This document shows positions 1-11,071 of a stretch of DNA of 64,000 nucleotides, in pieces. Position 1 is the first letter of the stretch. Every line of letters starts with the position of its first letter. Source of the DNA: Hordeum vulgare subsp. vulgare. Its lineage: Eukaryota > Streptophyta > Magnoliopsida > Poales > Poaceae. Position numbers and translations under genes: made by a program. The notes beneath the pieces are model-generated. The model worked only from the letters and a program-made list of their open reading frames with translations, made no database searches and had not been told where the DNA came from. The stretch spans positions 345,211,948 through 345,275,947 of the forward strand of contig NC_058523.1 of assembly GCF_904849725.1 (NCBI RefSeq). Reading direction: 5' to 3'.

Positions 1-854
1 GTGGTACAACCAACCTTCAAGATAATTCTTGAGCCAAGGAGATAATCATATCATATTCCACATTATCGTTAGATATCCACAACCATTATTGTTCCACCAC
101 TTATACTCCAACGACCGACACTAAGACCGACACTTGACTTGTCAAACGACCGTCCGTAACCGTGGACACGGCTACTCGAATAGTTTTAACTCCGCAGAGG
201 GTGTACTCTTTACCCATAGCTCATGGGTTCCGATAGTCAATATGACTAATCCCGTGTACAGTATTTTGGAAGCAGACACTCAGAACGAGCACACACCCAC
301 TTTACCCCCAGAAGCCTGGCTTCACCCGTACTACGCTGCCAGGGCAAAACCATAAGACGGGGAGGCTCCGACCTCGACTAGCATGGGATCAAATTTATAC
401 CACGTGCTACAAGGGAGTGCCCTCCCTCTCGGTCCCAAACTGGAAACACCCATGCCCCCTGACCGGATGACTGGATTTAGTCCAGGGCCATGGATACCTT
501 CATCCCGGCCCCTCTACTTGGTGTGTGACTGATAATAGGCCTACGACCGACTATACCGAATCCTTATTTAGGAAACTATGGTAGCACAATAAAGAAAGTA
601 GGACATGAACAAGACTCGATCTAGGTCGATACTGGAGTTATCAATTCTTTACCAATACCATCACGCATTTGTCATGCCCAGGCCATAATCTATCACGTTC
701 GGCGTGACTAGGTTATCCACGACCTCTCGTAACCATTACTTGCCATAGTCATGTTTTGAACAGTTATTATAAGATATGCAACATGCTTGAATAATGCAAT
801 TGGATGAATATTAAATTCTTGTTGGTGAGCAAACAACACATCAAAAGTTCAAAC

Positions 855-925
855 ATGCTTTCCTGGTTCCACGTAGTCGGGATCAAGCTCGGTGAAGTTA
901 ACGTCGGTGTTTCCTTTGTCGGAAT
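855..925 (-). other. LTR-embedded acidic mini-reading frame (family B copy 1)
   Basis: On the minus strand a short open stretch begins directly after a TGTAG and contains ELDPDYVEPGK. The same stretch is found in copy 2 at 38660-38731 without indels and with its 3' half identical, while flanking sequence is much more diverged. The AG in front resembles a splice acceptor. No function is known to me; it could be a non-coding conserved block that happens to be open. Confidence 0.4.
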
Positions 926-1142
926 CTACATTATATAACATGTAACATCGTAAGAGTTGAGGCCTAGATATTTGCTGCAAATAAATTTTAGATAAATCTG
1001 GAAATGAAATAGACCCTCAGATCAAGTTTTTGCAAAAAGAATCAATGAAAAAGCTTTTGTAGTTAAAAAGTTATAAGAAAAATAAAACCAGGGCTATTCT
1101 ATAATAAAACAAAATTAGAATAGGGGCTAGTCTGCGAAACTC

Positions 1143-1243
1143 AAAGCGCCCGAATTGGAAATGTGCCAACCCGCAGTGAAGGCGGCTTTTGGCAAAGCGC
1201 CCGAATTGGAAATATGCCAACCGCAGTGAAGGCGGCTTTTGGC
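1143..1243. repeat. Two-copy 51-bp tandem repeat
   Basis: AAAGCGCCCGAATTGGAAAT begins at 1143 and again at 1194, and the following 30 bases repeat almost exactly. The stretch runs on into GGCGCTTTCGCC, a small palindrome near 1249. Family-B copy 2 has no counterpart at this place, so this is a private duplication or small insertion in copy 1. Confidence 0.8.
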
Positions 1244-1760
1244 AAAGGCGCTTTCGCCGAAAATGGTACACACACAGAGAGATGACACTAACGAGGGGGT
1301 CCCCTTGTCAGGTTTGAATATTCACGGGCGCCAGAGGCATGTGGTGTCGTTGACGGTGATAGAAGAAATGAGAGGGCTGGCTGAGGGTTTCGACACACTC
1401 ACTGAGGACCCACACGTTAGAGAGAGGAAGAATTAGTAAAAGGGGAGGCTTCACGTTGACGGTGACCTTGCTCTGGCGGACGGCAACTTTGGGCAACTCC
1501 AAAACTCACCGAGGAGCTCACCTGCGACCAAATTGACAATGGGCTTAGGAGGAGGAGCTCACCTGAGAGCTACTGGAAGGTTCTGGGGCTCACCTCTCCG
1601 TCTACCTTGCTCGAACGCCGTCGACGTCAGAGGTGGATCGAATTGGCCGGAGTAGGAGAAGAAGACCTCTCCGAGGCCCTTCTCTGCCTTGGGCAAGGCT
1701 TCGGAGAGAGGAGAGATGGTGCTGGAGTGGATGAGGGTCTCGGCAGCAGGGGAGGGTCTC

Positions 1761-1768
1761 TATTTATA
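1761..1768 (-). promoter_or_regulatory. LTR promoter TATA box (family B copy 1)
   Basis: On the minus strand the sequence reads TATAAATAGAG, with GC-rich leader sequence downstream. The same box occurs at the matching place in copy 2 (39394-39401), which supports it as the LTR core promoter. Transcription would run towards lower coordinates. Confidence 0.65.
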
Positions 1769-3047
1769 GGGTCCCGAGAGGGGGTGCCACGGAGCTCATC
1801 TCCGGGGACAAATTCCGGCAGTCTCGGGGTTAGCTAGGAGGGTTAGGGGTCGGGTTAGTATCCACTCAATGCAGGGGTTCCATTTTGGCTTAAGATCGGT
1901 CAACCATCGGTGCAAGACGCAGCTCGACAATGAGGTCTTATCTGTGCACGGCAGCGGCACAAGTCGCGCTCTATGCTGCCCCCGAATGTGGCGATGGCAA
2001 ATGCGGCGTACACTGGAGGCCATGGACACACGGAGATTGGAGGAGCATTGGGCAGTGCCGAATTGTAAGAGGCTACAACAGAGGTGGCACTGGTGGCCGC
2101 GGCAGCCGGTGCTAGTGTTGCTGCCGGAGCTGGCTAGCTCAGGCCAGCTCACCACTGACGCTAGCAAACGTGCAAGGGAGTGAGCAGCGGGAGGATGGGC
2201 ACGAGCACAGGGACGATCGATTGTCGTTGACACTGCTGAGAGTGGCGAAGCAGCAACACGGACTGATTTGACGATGCACTGAACTGTGAATTTTTACTGA
2301 AGAAGATTTAGAGTGTGGTGGCTATTGCACACGAGGTGCTCGATTAAATGAAATCGGCATGTGAACAAAATATCTTGAGGTGATTTTTTTTGGGGTGGCC
2401 TCTCATTGGGTGCAGAGACACTGTGCAAAATTTCAGAATTATTAAATTTTTTTAAGGCAGGTTTTTAATGAAAACAGAATACTCTGGTCAAACTTGAGTC
2501 AGATCAATTTTGAAATTTTCAAACTTGTGAACCCAAAGTTTTTGTAGAAATAGGTTGAGGGTACTAAGGTCTACTAAGGGTAAGAGTTTGGGTTCAGAAC
2601 TTGAAAGGGAACACTGAGTTCCTTTGTAAATTTGCCAGGGTCAAAACTGATTACAGAAATATCTTTTGTTGAAAATAAATTATGAAAGGTGGTCCAACCT
2701 TTCTAAAGTTTTGGTAAATAAGTAATAATGAAAACCTAAGTGATGTAGAAGTGCAAAATGGTCTAAAACATGATGGAGGAAAAAGAAAACCTTTAAAAGA
2801 CATAAGTGAACCTATAGGAATAATTTCCAAGGTTTTCCAAAAGAGTAGAATATTCCCCCAAACCAATTCATTTTGAGAAGAGGCTAGAAGAATCCCTTTT
2901 TAAACCAGGCAGGTTGAAAATAGAAAGCTCTAAAAGTTTTCTCAAAGAGGTTGTCAAAGAGCTTCAAAGCTTTTTATCAAAGGCAAAATTTAAAAATCCA
3001 TTTTTTTTAAAAAATCAAGAAATTAAATTAAAAACTTGGGTGTTACA

Positions 3048-4110
3048 CCGGGCACCCTCCCGGCACTCCCGGTACACTACCAATGAGCCCGAAACCTTTC
3101 CGGTGACCAAAACATGACTTCCTATATATCAATCTTTACCTCCGGACTATTTCGGAGCTCCTCGGGATGTCCAGGATCTCATCCGGGACTCCGAACAACC
3201 TTCGGTCACCAACACCTATAAAACAACTATACCGGAACGTCATCGAACCGTAAGTGTGCAAACCCTGCAGGTTCGAGAACTATGCAGACATGACCCGAGA
3301 CACTGCCCGGTCAATAACCAATAGCGGGACCTGGATGCCCATATTGGCTGCTACATATTCTATGAAGATCTCTATCGGTTGAACCTCTATGTCAAGGATT
3401 CAGTTAATCCCGTATGTTGTTCCCTTTGTCCTTGGTATGTTACTTGCCCAAGGTTAGATCGTTGGTATCTCTATACCTAGTTCAATCTCGTTATCGGCAA
3501 GTCTCTTTACTCATTTTGTAATACAAGATCCCCTGACTAACTCCTTAGTCACATCGCTTGCAAGGCTTGTTGTGATGTTGTATTACCGAGTGGGCCCCGG
3601 GATACCTCTCCGTCACATGGAGTGACAAATCCCAGTCTTGATCCACGCCAACTCAACAGACACCTTCGGAGATACCTTTAGAGCACCTTTATAGTCACCC
3701 AGTAACGTTGCGACATTTAATACACACATGGTATTCCTCCGGTCTACGGGAGTTGCATGATATCATGGTCATAGGAACAGATACATTTAGATGCAAAAAA
3801 CAGTAGCAATAAACTGACACGATCATATGCTGCGTTCATAGTTTGGGTCTTGTCCATCACATCATTCTCCTAATGATGTGATCCCGTTAACAAGTGACAA
3901 TGCTTGTCCATGGCCAGGAAACCTTGACCATCTTTGATCAATGAGCTAGTCAACTAGAGGCTCACTAAGGATAGTGTGTTGTCTATGTATCCACACATGT
4001 ATTTGAGTTTCCAATCAATACAATTATAGCATGGATAATAAACGATTATCATGAACAAGGAAATATGATAATAACCAATTTATTATTGCTTCTAGGGCAT
4101 ATTTCCAATA
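3048..4110 (-). repeat. 3' LTR of the Angela-type element, partial
   Basis: Aligns throughout with 41333-42399, the matching part of the 5' LTR. It ends on the right in GGGCATATTTCCAATA, where the expected terminal CCAACA has mutated to CCAATA. The remaining roughly 0.7 kb lies beyond the family-B insertion at 1-3047, outside the window. Confidence 0.9.
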
Positions 4111-4123
4111 GTCTCCCACTTGC
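4111..4123 (-). other. Polypurine tract of the Angela-type element
   Basis: Minus strand GCAAGTGGGAGAC sits directly against the 3' LTR start. This is the usual plus-strand primer position and matches the tract I know for Angela/BARE elements. Confidence 0.85.
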
Positions 4124-4229
4124 ACTAGAGTCAGTAATCTAGTTCACGTCACTATGTGATTGTAATGAATCTAACACCCATAAAGTTATGTGGTTTGCTC
4201 ATATCTTGCTTGTGAGAGAGGTTTTTAGT

Positions 4230-7150
4230 CGACGGGTCTGAATGTTTCAGATCTGTGTGTGCTTTACAAATCTCTATGTCCTCCTATAGATGTGCTAATA
4301 CGCACCATTTGGAACTAATCCAAATGACTGCTCCACTATACAAATCCGGTTTACTACTCAGAGTTATCCGGATTAGTGTGAAAGCTTGCATTGACGTAAC
4401 CCTTTACTACGAACTCTTTAGTCACCTCCATAATCGAGAAAAAAAATCCTTAGTTCACTAGTTACTAAGGATAACTTTGACTGTTGTTCAGTGATTCAGT
4501 CATGGATCACTCTTTGTACCCCTTGACGGACTCATGGCAAGACACACATCAGGTGCGGTACACAACATAGCATACAATAGAGCCTACGGCTAATGCATAG
4601 GGGACGACCTTCGTCCTTTCTCTTTCGTCTGCCGTGGTCGGGTCTTGAGTCTTACCCAATACTCACACCTTATAACACAACCAAGAACAATTTCTTTGAC
4701 TGATCTATTTTGAACTCCTTGAAAATCATTTCACGGTATGTATTCATTTGAAAGTTCTATTAAGCGTTTTGATCTATCTCTATAGATCTTAATGCTTAAT
4801 GTTAAAGTAGCTCAATCGAGGTTTTCCTTTGAAAAACTCCTTTAGAACAACCCTTTATGCTTTCCAGAAATTCTACATTATTTCCGATCAACAATATGTC
4901 AACCACATATACTTACCAGAAATTCTATAGTTCTCCCACTCACTTCCTTGGAAATACAAGTTTCTCATAAACTTTGTATAAATCCAAAAGCTTTGATCAT
5001 CTCATCAAAGCACATATTCCAACTCCGAGATGCTTACTCTAGTCCTTAGAAGGATCGCTGGAGCTTGCATATTTGTTAGCATCCTTTAGGATCGACAAAA
5101 CCTTCTGGTTGTATCACATGCAACCTTTCCTCAAGGAAACCATCGAGGGAACAATGTTTTGACATCCTAGCTGCAAGATTTCATAAATAATGCACCAACT
5201 GCTAACATAATTCCAACAGACTTTTAGCATCGCTACGAGTGATAAAGTCTCATCATAGTCAACTCTTTGAACATGTCAGAAACAACTTTGCGACAAGTCG
5301 AGCTTTCTTAATCGTGACATTTACCATCATCATCTGTCTTCCTTTCAAAGATCCATCTGTAACCTAGCAGTCTTACGACCATCAAGTAGTTCTTCCAAAG
5401 TCTACACTTTGTCTTCATACATGGATCCTACCTCGGATTTCATGGCCTCCACCCATTTGTCGGAATCTGGGCCCACCATCGCTTCTCCATAGCTCGTAGG
5501 TTCATTGTTGTCTAGCAACATGACCTCCAAGACAGGATTACCGTACCACTCTGGAGCAGTACATTTCCTTGTCGACCTACGAGGTTTGGTAGTAACTTGA
5601 TCCAAAGCTTCATGATCACTATCATCAACTTTTCACTTCAATTGGTGTAGGCGCCACAGGAACAACTTCCTGCACCTTGCGACACACTGGTTGAAGTGAC
5701 GGTTCAGTAACCTCATCAAGTTGCACCATCGTCCCACTCAATTCTTTCGAGAGAAACCTTTTCTCGAGAAAGGACCCATTTCTAGAAACAAACACTTTGA
5801 TTCCGAATCTGAGATAGGAGGTATAACCAACTGTTCTGGGTGTCCTATGAAGATGCATTTATCCGCTTTGGGTTCGAGCTTATTGGGCTGAAACTTTTTC
5901 ACATAAGCATCACGGCCCCAAAATTTTAAGAAAGGACAGCTTAGGTTTCTCCAAACCATAGTTCATACGGTGTCGTCTCAGCAAAATTATGTGGTGCCCT
6001 ATTTAAAGTGAATGTGGTTGTCTCTAATGCCTAACCAAAAACAATGGTGGTAATTCGATAGGATACATCATAGTATGCGCCATATCCAATAGAGCGCGGC
6101 TATGACGTTCGGACACACTATCACACTATGGTGTTCCAGGTGTCATGAGTTGTGAAACAATTTTCACATTGCCTTTAATGTTTACCAAACTCGCAACTCA
6201 GATATATTTACCTCTACGATCACATCATAGACATATTATCCTCTTGTCACGACTATCTTCAACTTCACTCTAAAATAGCTTGAAACTTTCAATATTTCAT
6301 ACTTTTGTGATTCATCAATAAAATACTCCGGCATATCCTCAAATCATCAGTGAAGTAAGAACATAACGATATCCACTGCGTGCCTCAACACTCATTGGAC
6401 TACATACATCAAAATGTACCACTTCCAATAAGTTACTTTCTTGTTCCATCTCACTGAAAAAGAGGCCTTAGTCATCTTGCCCATGATTTGCATGTTTCAA
6501 GTGATTCAAATTCAAGTGAGTCCAAACGATCCATTTGCATGGAGTTTCTTCATGCGTCTACACCAATAGGCATGGTTCGCATGTCTCAAACGATTCAAAA
6601 ATGAGTGAGTCCAAAGATCCAACAGTATGGAGCTTCTTCATGCATTTTACACCAATATGACTCAAGCGGCACTGCCACAAGTAAGTGGTGCTATCATTAC
6701 TCCTTTGTATATTTTGGCATCAAATATTATGAACATGTGTATCACTACGATCGAGATTCAATAAACCATTCATTTTAGGTGCAAGACCATTGAAGGTATT
6801 ATTCAGGTAAACAGAATAACCATTATTCTCTTTAAATGAATAACTGTATTGCAATAAACATAATCCAATCAAGTTCATGCTCAACACAAAACACCAAACA
6901 ACATTTAGGTTCAATACTAATCTCGAAAGTAGAGAGAGTGTGCGATGGTGATCACATCAAACTTGGCAACACTTCCTACATACATCGTCACCTCGCCTTC
7001 AGCTAGTATCTGTTTATTCCGTAGCTTTTATTTCGAGTTACTAACACTTAGCAACCGAACCGGTATCTAATACCCTACTGCTACTAGGAGTACTAGTAAA
7101 GTACACATCAATATCATGTATATCCAATATACTTTTGTCGACTTTGCCAG
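4230..7150 (-). pseudogene. Decayed Copia pol (protease, integrase, RT, RNase H) of the Angela-type element
   Basis: Only short open pieces remain. Minus-strand 5959-5738 and 5858-5625 encode integrase C-terminal sequence (PFLKFWGRDAYVKK, then SEPKADKC-like and FLEKRFLSKE matches). Minus 5605-5402 encodes the start of the RT region (RRSTRK, then WVEAMKSEVGSMYEDKV). Translating 7020-6000 in mixed frames gives fragments of protease and integrase. RT core and RNase H follow down to about 4230 with no long frame left. Stops and frameshifts occur every 50-100 codons, so no product is expected. Boundaries are approximate, judged from the usual element layout. Confidence 0.8.
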
Positions 7151-7960
7151 CCTTCTTATCTACCAAGTATCTAGAGCAGTTCCGCTTCAGTGACCTTTCC
7201 CCTCATTACAGAAGCACTTAGTCTCGGGTTTGGGTTCAACCTTGGGTTTCTTCACTAGAGAAGCAACTGGTTTGCCATTTCATGAAGTATCCCTTCTCGC
7301 CCTTGCCCTTCTTGAAACTAGTGGTTTTACTAACCATCAACAATTGATGCTCCTACTTGATTTCTACTTTCGTGGTGCCAAACATCGCGAATAGCTCAAG
7401 GATATTCATCACGAAGCTCTGTAGCTTGGTGGCAGTGAGTTTGGAGAACTATGTCAATCACTATTTTATCTGGAAGATCATCTCCCACTCGATTCAAGCG
7501 ATTGTAGTACTCAGACAATCTGTGCACATGCTCAACGATTGAGCTTTTCTCCCTTACTTCGTAGACAAAGAATCTTGTCAGAGGTCTCATACCTCTCAAC
7601 AAGGGCACGCGCCTGAAATCCCAATTTCATCCCTTGGAACATCTCATATGTCCCACGACGTTCGAAACGTCTTCTGCCCCTCAATTCTAAGCTGTTTAAG
7701 CGTTATGCACTTGAACTATCGTGTAGTCATCAAAAACGTGTATGTCACATGTTCGCAACATCTACAAGCGACGCTCGGGGTTTAGTACACCGAGCGGTGC
7801 ATTAAGTACATAAGCCTTTTGTGCAGCAATGAGGACAATCCTCAGTTTACGGACCTAGTCCGCATAATTGCTATTATCATCTTTCAACTAAATTTTCTCT
7901 AGGAACATATTAAAAAATAATAGAGCTACAACGCAAGTTACAACATAATTTGCAAAGACC
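7151..7960 (-). pseudogene. Decayed Copia gag of the Angela-type element
   Basis: The clearest piece is minus 7608-7396, containing SSIVEHVHRLSEYYNRL and DDLPDKIVIDIVL, which match the gag helical region of Angela/BARE elements as I remember it. Near 7230-7150 a broken zinc knuckle can be read (TKCFC, then GKGH, a stop, then RNCSRYL). In-frame stops and frameshifts rule out a functional capsid. The start is estimated. Confidence 0.7.
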
Positions 7961-9122
7961 TTTTGACATGTTCATGATAATGAGTTCAATTAATCATATT
8001 ACTTAAGAACTCCCACTCAAATTGACATCCCTCTAGTCATTCGAGTGTCGTATGATCCAAATTCACTAACTCAAGTCCGATCATCACGTGAGTTGAGTTT
8101 AGCTTCAATGGTGAACATCTCCATGTTGATCATATCAACTATATGATTCATGCTCCACGTTTCGGTCTCTTGTGTTCCGAGGCCATGTTTGTACATGCTA
8201 GGCTCGTCAAGTTTAACCCGAGTGTTTCGCGTGTGCAACTGTTTTGCACCCGTTGTATGTGAATGGTGAGTCTATGACACCTGATCATCACGTGGTGTCT
8301 CGAAATGACAAACTGTCGCAACGGTGCATAGTCAGGGAGAACACAATTTTATCTTGAAATTTTAGTGAGGGGTCAACTTATAATGCTACCGTCGTCCTAA
8401 GCAAAACAAGGTGCATAAAAGGATCACATGCAAATCATAAGTGACTTGATATGCCCATGAACTTGTGCTTCTTGATCTCCATCATCAAAGCATCGGCATG
8501 ATCTCCATCATCACCGGCGCCACACCATGATCTCCATCATTGTGCTGCCATCGAGGTTGTCGCGCTAACTATGCTTTTACTACTAAAGCTACTACTAGCG
8601 ACAAAGCAAAGAATCTCCAAGCGCAAAAACAATTAAAGACAACCCTATGGCTCCTGCCGGTTGTCGTAACATCGATGTGCAAGTCGATATTTAACTATTA
8701 CAACATGATCATCTCATACATCCAATATATCATATCATGTCTTTGGCCATATCACATCACATGCATACCCTGCGAAAATAAGTTAGACGCCCTCTAATTT
8801 GTTGTTGCATGTTTTACGTGGCTGCTATGGGTATCTAGTATGATCGCATCTTACTTAAGCAAAACCACAATGGTGATATGCAAGTTTCTATTTAACCTTC
8901 TCCAAGGACCACCTTGGTCAAATCCGATTCAACTAAACTTGAATAAACATGCACCCGCCAGACATCTTTATGCAGTAAGTTGCATGTCAGTCGATGAAAA
9001 CGGTCTCTTGTAAGCATACGAGTAAAGTTGGTCCATGCCGCTTCAATCCAACAATACCGCCGAATCAAGAAAAGACTAAGGAGGGCAGCAAATTGAACAT
9101 CAACGCCCACAAACTCTTTTGT
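7961..9122 (-). other. 5' leader of the Angela-type element
   Basis: Non-coding sequence between primer site and gag. It is recognisable from Triticeae Angela/BARE elements. It is cut at 9122 by the Maximus-like insertion and resumes at 23574-23597. No reading frame here is credible. Confidence 0.75.
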
Positions 9123-9127
9123 GTTCT

Positions 9128-10548
9128 TGAAAGTGCGTTATATCGACTAGAGGGGGGGGGGGGTGAATAGGAGATTTTTAGAATTTCATCACTGAGGAAA
9201 TTCCTTTTGAGGAAATTCCTCACTGATGACTAACTTACAACGGAAACAGTAAAGGATCAGACGTGCAACCGTTCACAACAGTAATATTACAGAGTGAAGA
9301 ATGTGAAAACAGATTGCACAGTAAGCAGGCACGCAGAATACAGATGATGATTAACTATTGTGAAGAATTTGGGGTTGAGGAAATTCAGAGAAAGTCTTCA
9401 GCAAATTCTTCAAACAGTTACAGTGAAAGTCATCAACACATAATACAAAGAAAGTAAAGAGTTGAGGAATTAGAACCCGATTCTCAGAGAAGACAGTCGT
9501 TGATGACCCAGTTCCAACTGCTGTGACAGTTGTACATCTGGTTTGGAGCGGCTTGGTATTGAAACCAAAGGACACCCAGTCCCGGGACACACAGTCCCTA
9601 CCGTATTCTCCTTGAGCTAAGGACACACAGTCCTCGCCCAACACTCGTGGTAAGTCTTCAGGGCAGACTTCCAAACCCTCACAAACTTGGTCACTCGGCG
9701 ATCCACAATTGACTGCTGGATTGCTCTAGACCATGACGCCTAACCGTCTGGAGGATGCACAGTCCTCAAAGGTAAAAGGCTTCAGTCCCACACAGGAACA
9801 ACTTCTTCAGTGATGCTCAATCACTAGGTTTGGTTTGTGGTTTCGGTGGGTGGTGTATTTCCTCACTGATGAATTTCTCTCGAAAGCTCTGAGGAATTTG
9901 GGTTGCTCTTATGACAAGTGTCAGTTTCTAACGGAGCAGCCAACCAGCAAGTGGTTGTGGGGGGTGGCTATTTATAGCCTGGGAGCATCCCGACATGATT
10001 TGACACTAATGCCCTTAAATAATATGACCGTTGGAGTGGATAAGACCAGTGACTTGGCGTGGTTAGCGAAACGGTCGGGACCCTCAACTGTGAGAGTCCT
10101 CATGTCACTCATATTCCTCACTTGAGGCTTTTGGTAGGATTTGGCTTGGGTTGAGCATCATGAGGAAATCCATTCCATAGTGTTACTTTGACCCCCTTTA
10201 ACAGTACGGTGTTCCTATTCATCAAATGCGAAGAAAGTAAAACAGAAAACGTAAATATTCATGCTTCAATTTCTTCAGAATGATTTTCTTCAGGAACCAC
10301 CGATCTTCTCAATATCAGTATCTTCATGAGGAATATCAATTTCATCGCAGATTCCTCGCGATTCATTTCTTCAGCTTCAGACCAATCTCTTCAACTGAAG
10401 ATATACATTTTTAGGGGTCGATATTCTTCAAATATCTCAAACTCCTCAATGACTTATAGATCCTGTGTACACTCACAAACACATTAGATACTTAACCTAT
10501 AATTCTTCAAACCACCAAAATCACTAAGGGGCACTAGATGCACTTACA
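9128..10548 (-). repeat. 3' LTR of the Maximus-like element
   Basis: Starts TGAAAGTGCG and ends CACTTACA on the plus strand, and pairs with 22153-23568. It contains a G12 run near 9152 that is G7 in the partner. It holds ten exact copies of TGAGGAA/TTCCTCA. Confidence 0.95.
9969..9976 (-). promoter_or_regulatory. TATA box in the 3' LTR of the Maximus-like element
   Basis: Minus strand TATAAATA within GGCTATAAATAGCC, a self-complementary context. The same box is in the other LTR at 22989-22996. Confidence 0.6.
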
Positions 10549-10562
10549 ATCTCCCCCTTTTT
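10549..10562 (-). other. Polypurine tract of the Maximus-like element
   Basis: Minus strand AAAAAGGGGGAGAT directly precedes the 3' LTR start TGTAAG. Three similar AGGGGGAG tracts lie upstream at 10658-10670, 10734-10746 and 11011-11020. Confidence 0.85.
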
Positions 10563-11071
10563 GGTGGTTGATGACAATTAGGTTAAGTCTTCAACAGGGA
10601 TAAAAAATATGAAGTGTAAATACTCATTTGAGGAATTTGAAAACAAGATTCAGAGAGACTCCCCCTGAAGACGTGCATACCTTGAGGATTTTGCTTTTAT
10701 AGCAGATGCACATTGATGATTTATATCATGGAGATCTCCCCCTGAGTCTTGTAAATCATGCATACATATAACATATCATATGAAGAAAATAAAGATGCAT
10801 GATGGCAAATGGTATCTGACGAATTCCAGCATGCGTGCATTAAAACTTGAGGAATAAGCATGCGAAGAAAAACGTTCAAAAGCGTGAGAGTACCATCGGT
10901 CTTAAGTTACAACTCATTACATAAAAACTTCAGAAGAGCCAAGAGTTTGTAACTTAAATATAGTTCATAAGCCCCAAAAATATCCCGCTTGCAGACTAAC
11001 GCTCGAGTTTCTCCCCCTTTGTCATCAAGTGACAAAAAGAGACAAACTGAGGACTAACACCCGTGAAGACT

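Larger units (their letters stand above)
1..3047 (-). mobile_element. Family-B long LTR (Gypsy-type), copy 1, cut by window start
   Basis: This is the 5' part (minus sense) of a long LTR whose second copy is at 23706-40662. It ends on the right in GGGTGTTACA, so on the minus strand it begins TGTAACACCC, and it abuts Angela-type LTR sequence at 3048. The next five bases (3048-3052, CCGGG) would be the target duplication, but the left end lies outside the window. The two copies align along most of their length (for example 640-930 with 38480-38740, and 2380-3047 with 40000-40662) at clearly reduced identity, so they are separate insertions. There is no polyprotein coding. I do not recognise the family name. 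A solo LTR is likely, because copy 2 is one, but that cannot be shown here. Confidence 0.8.
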
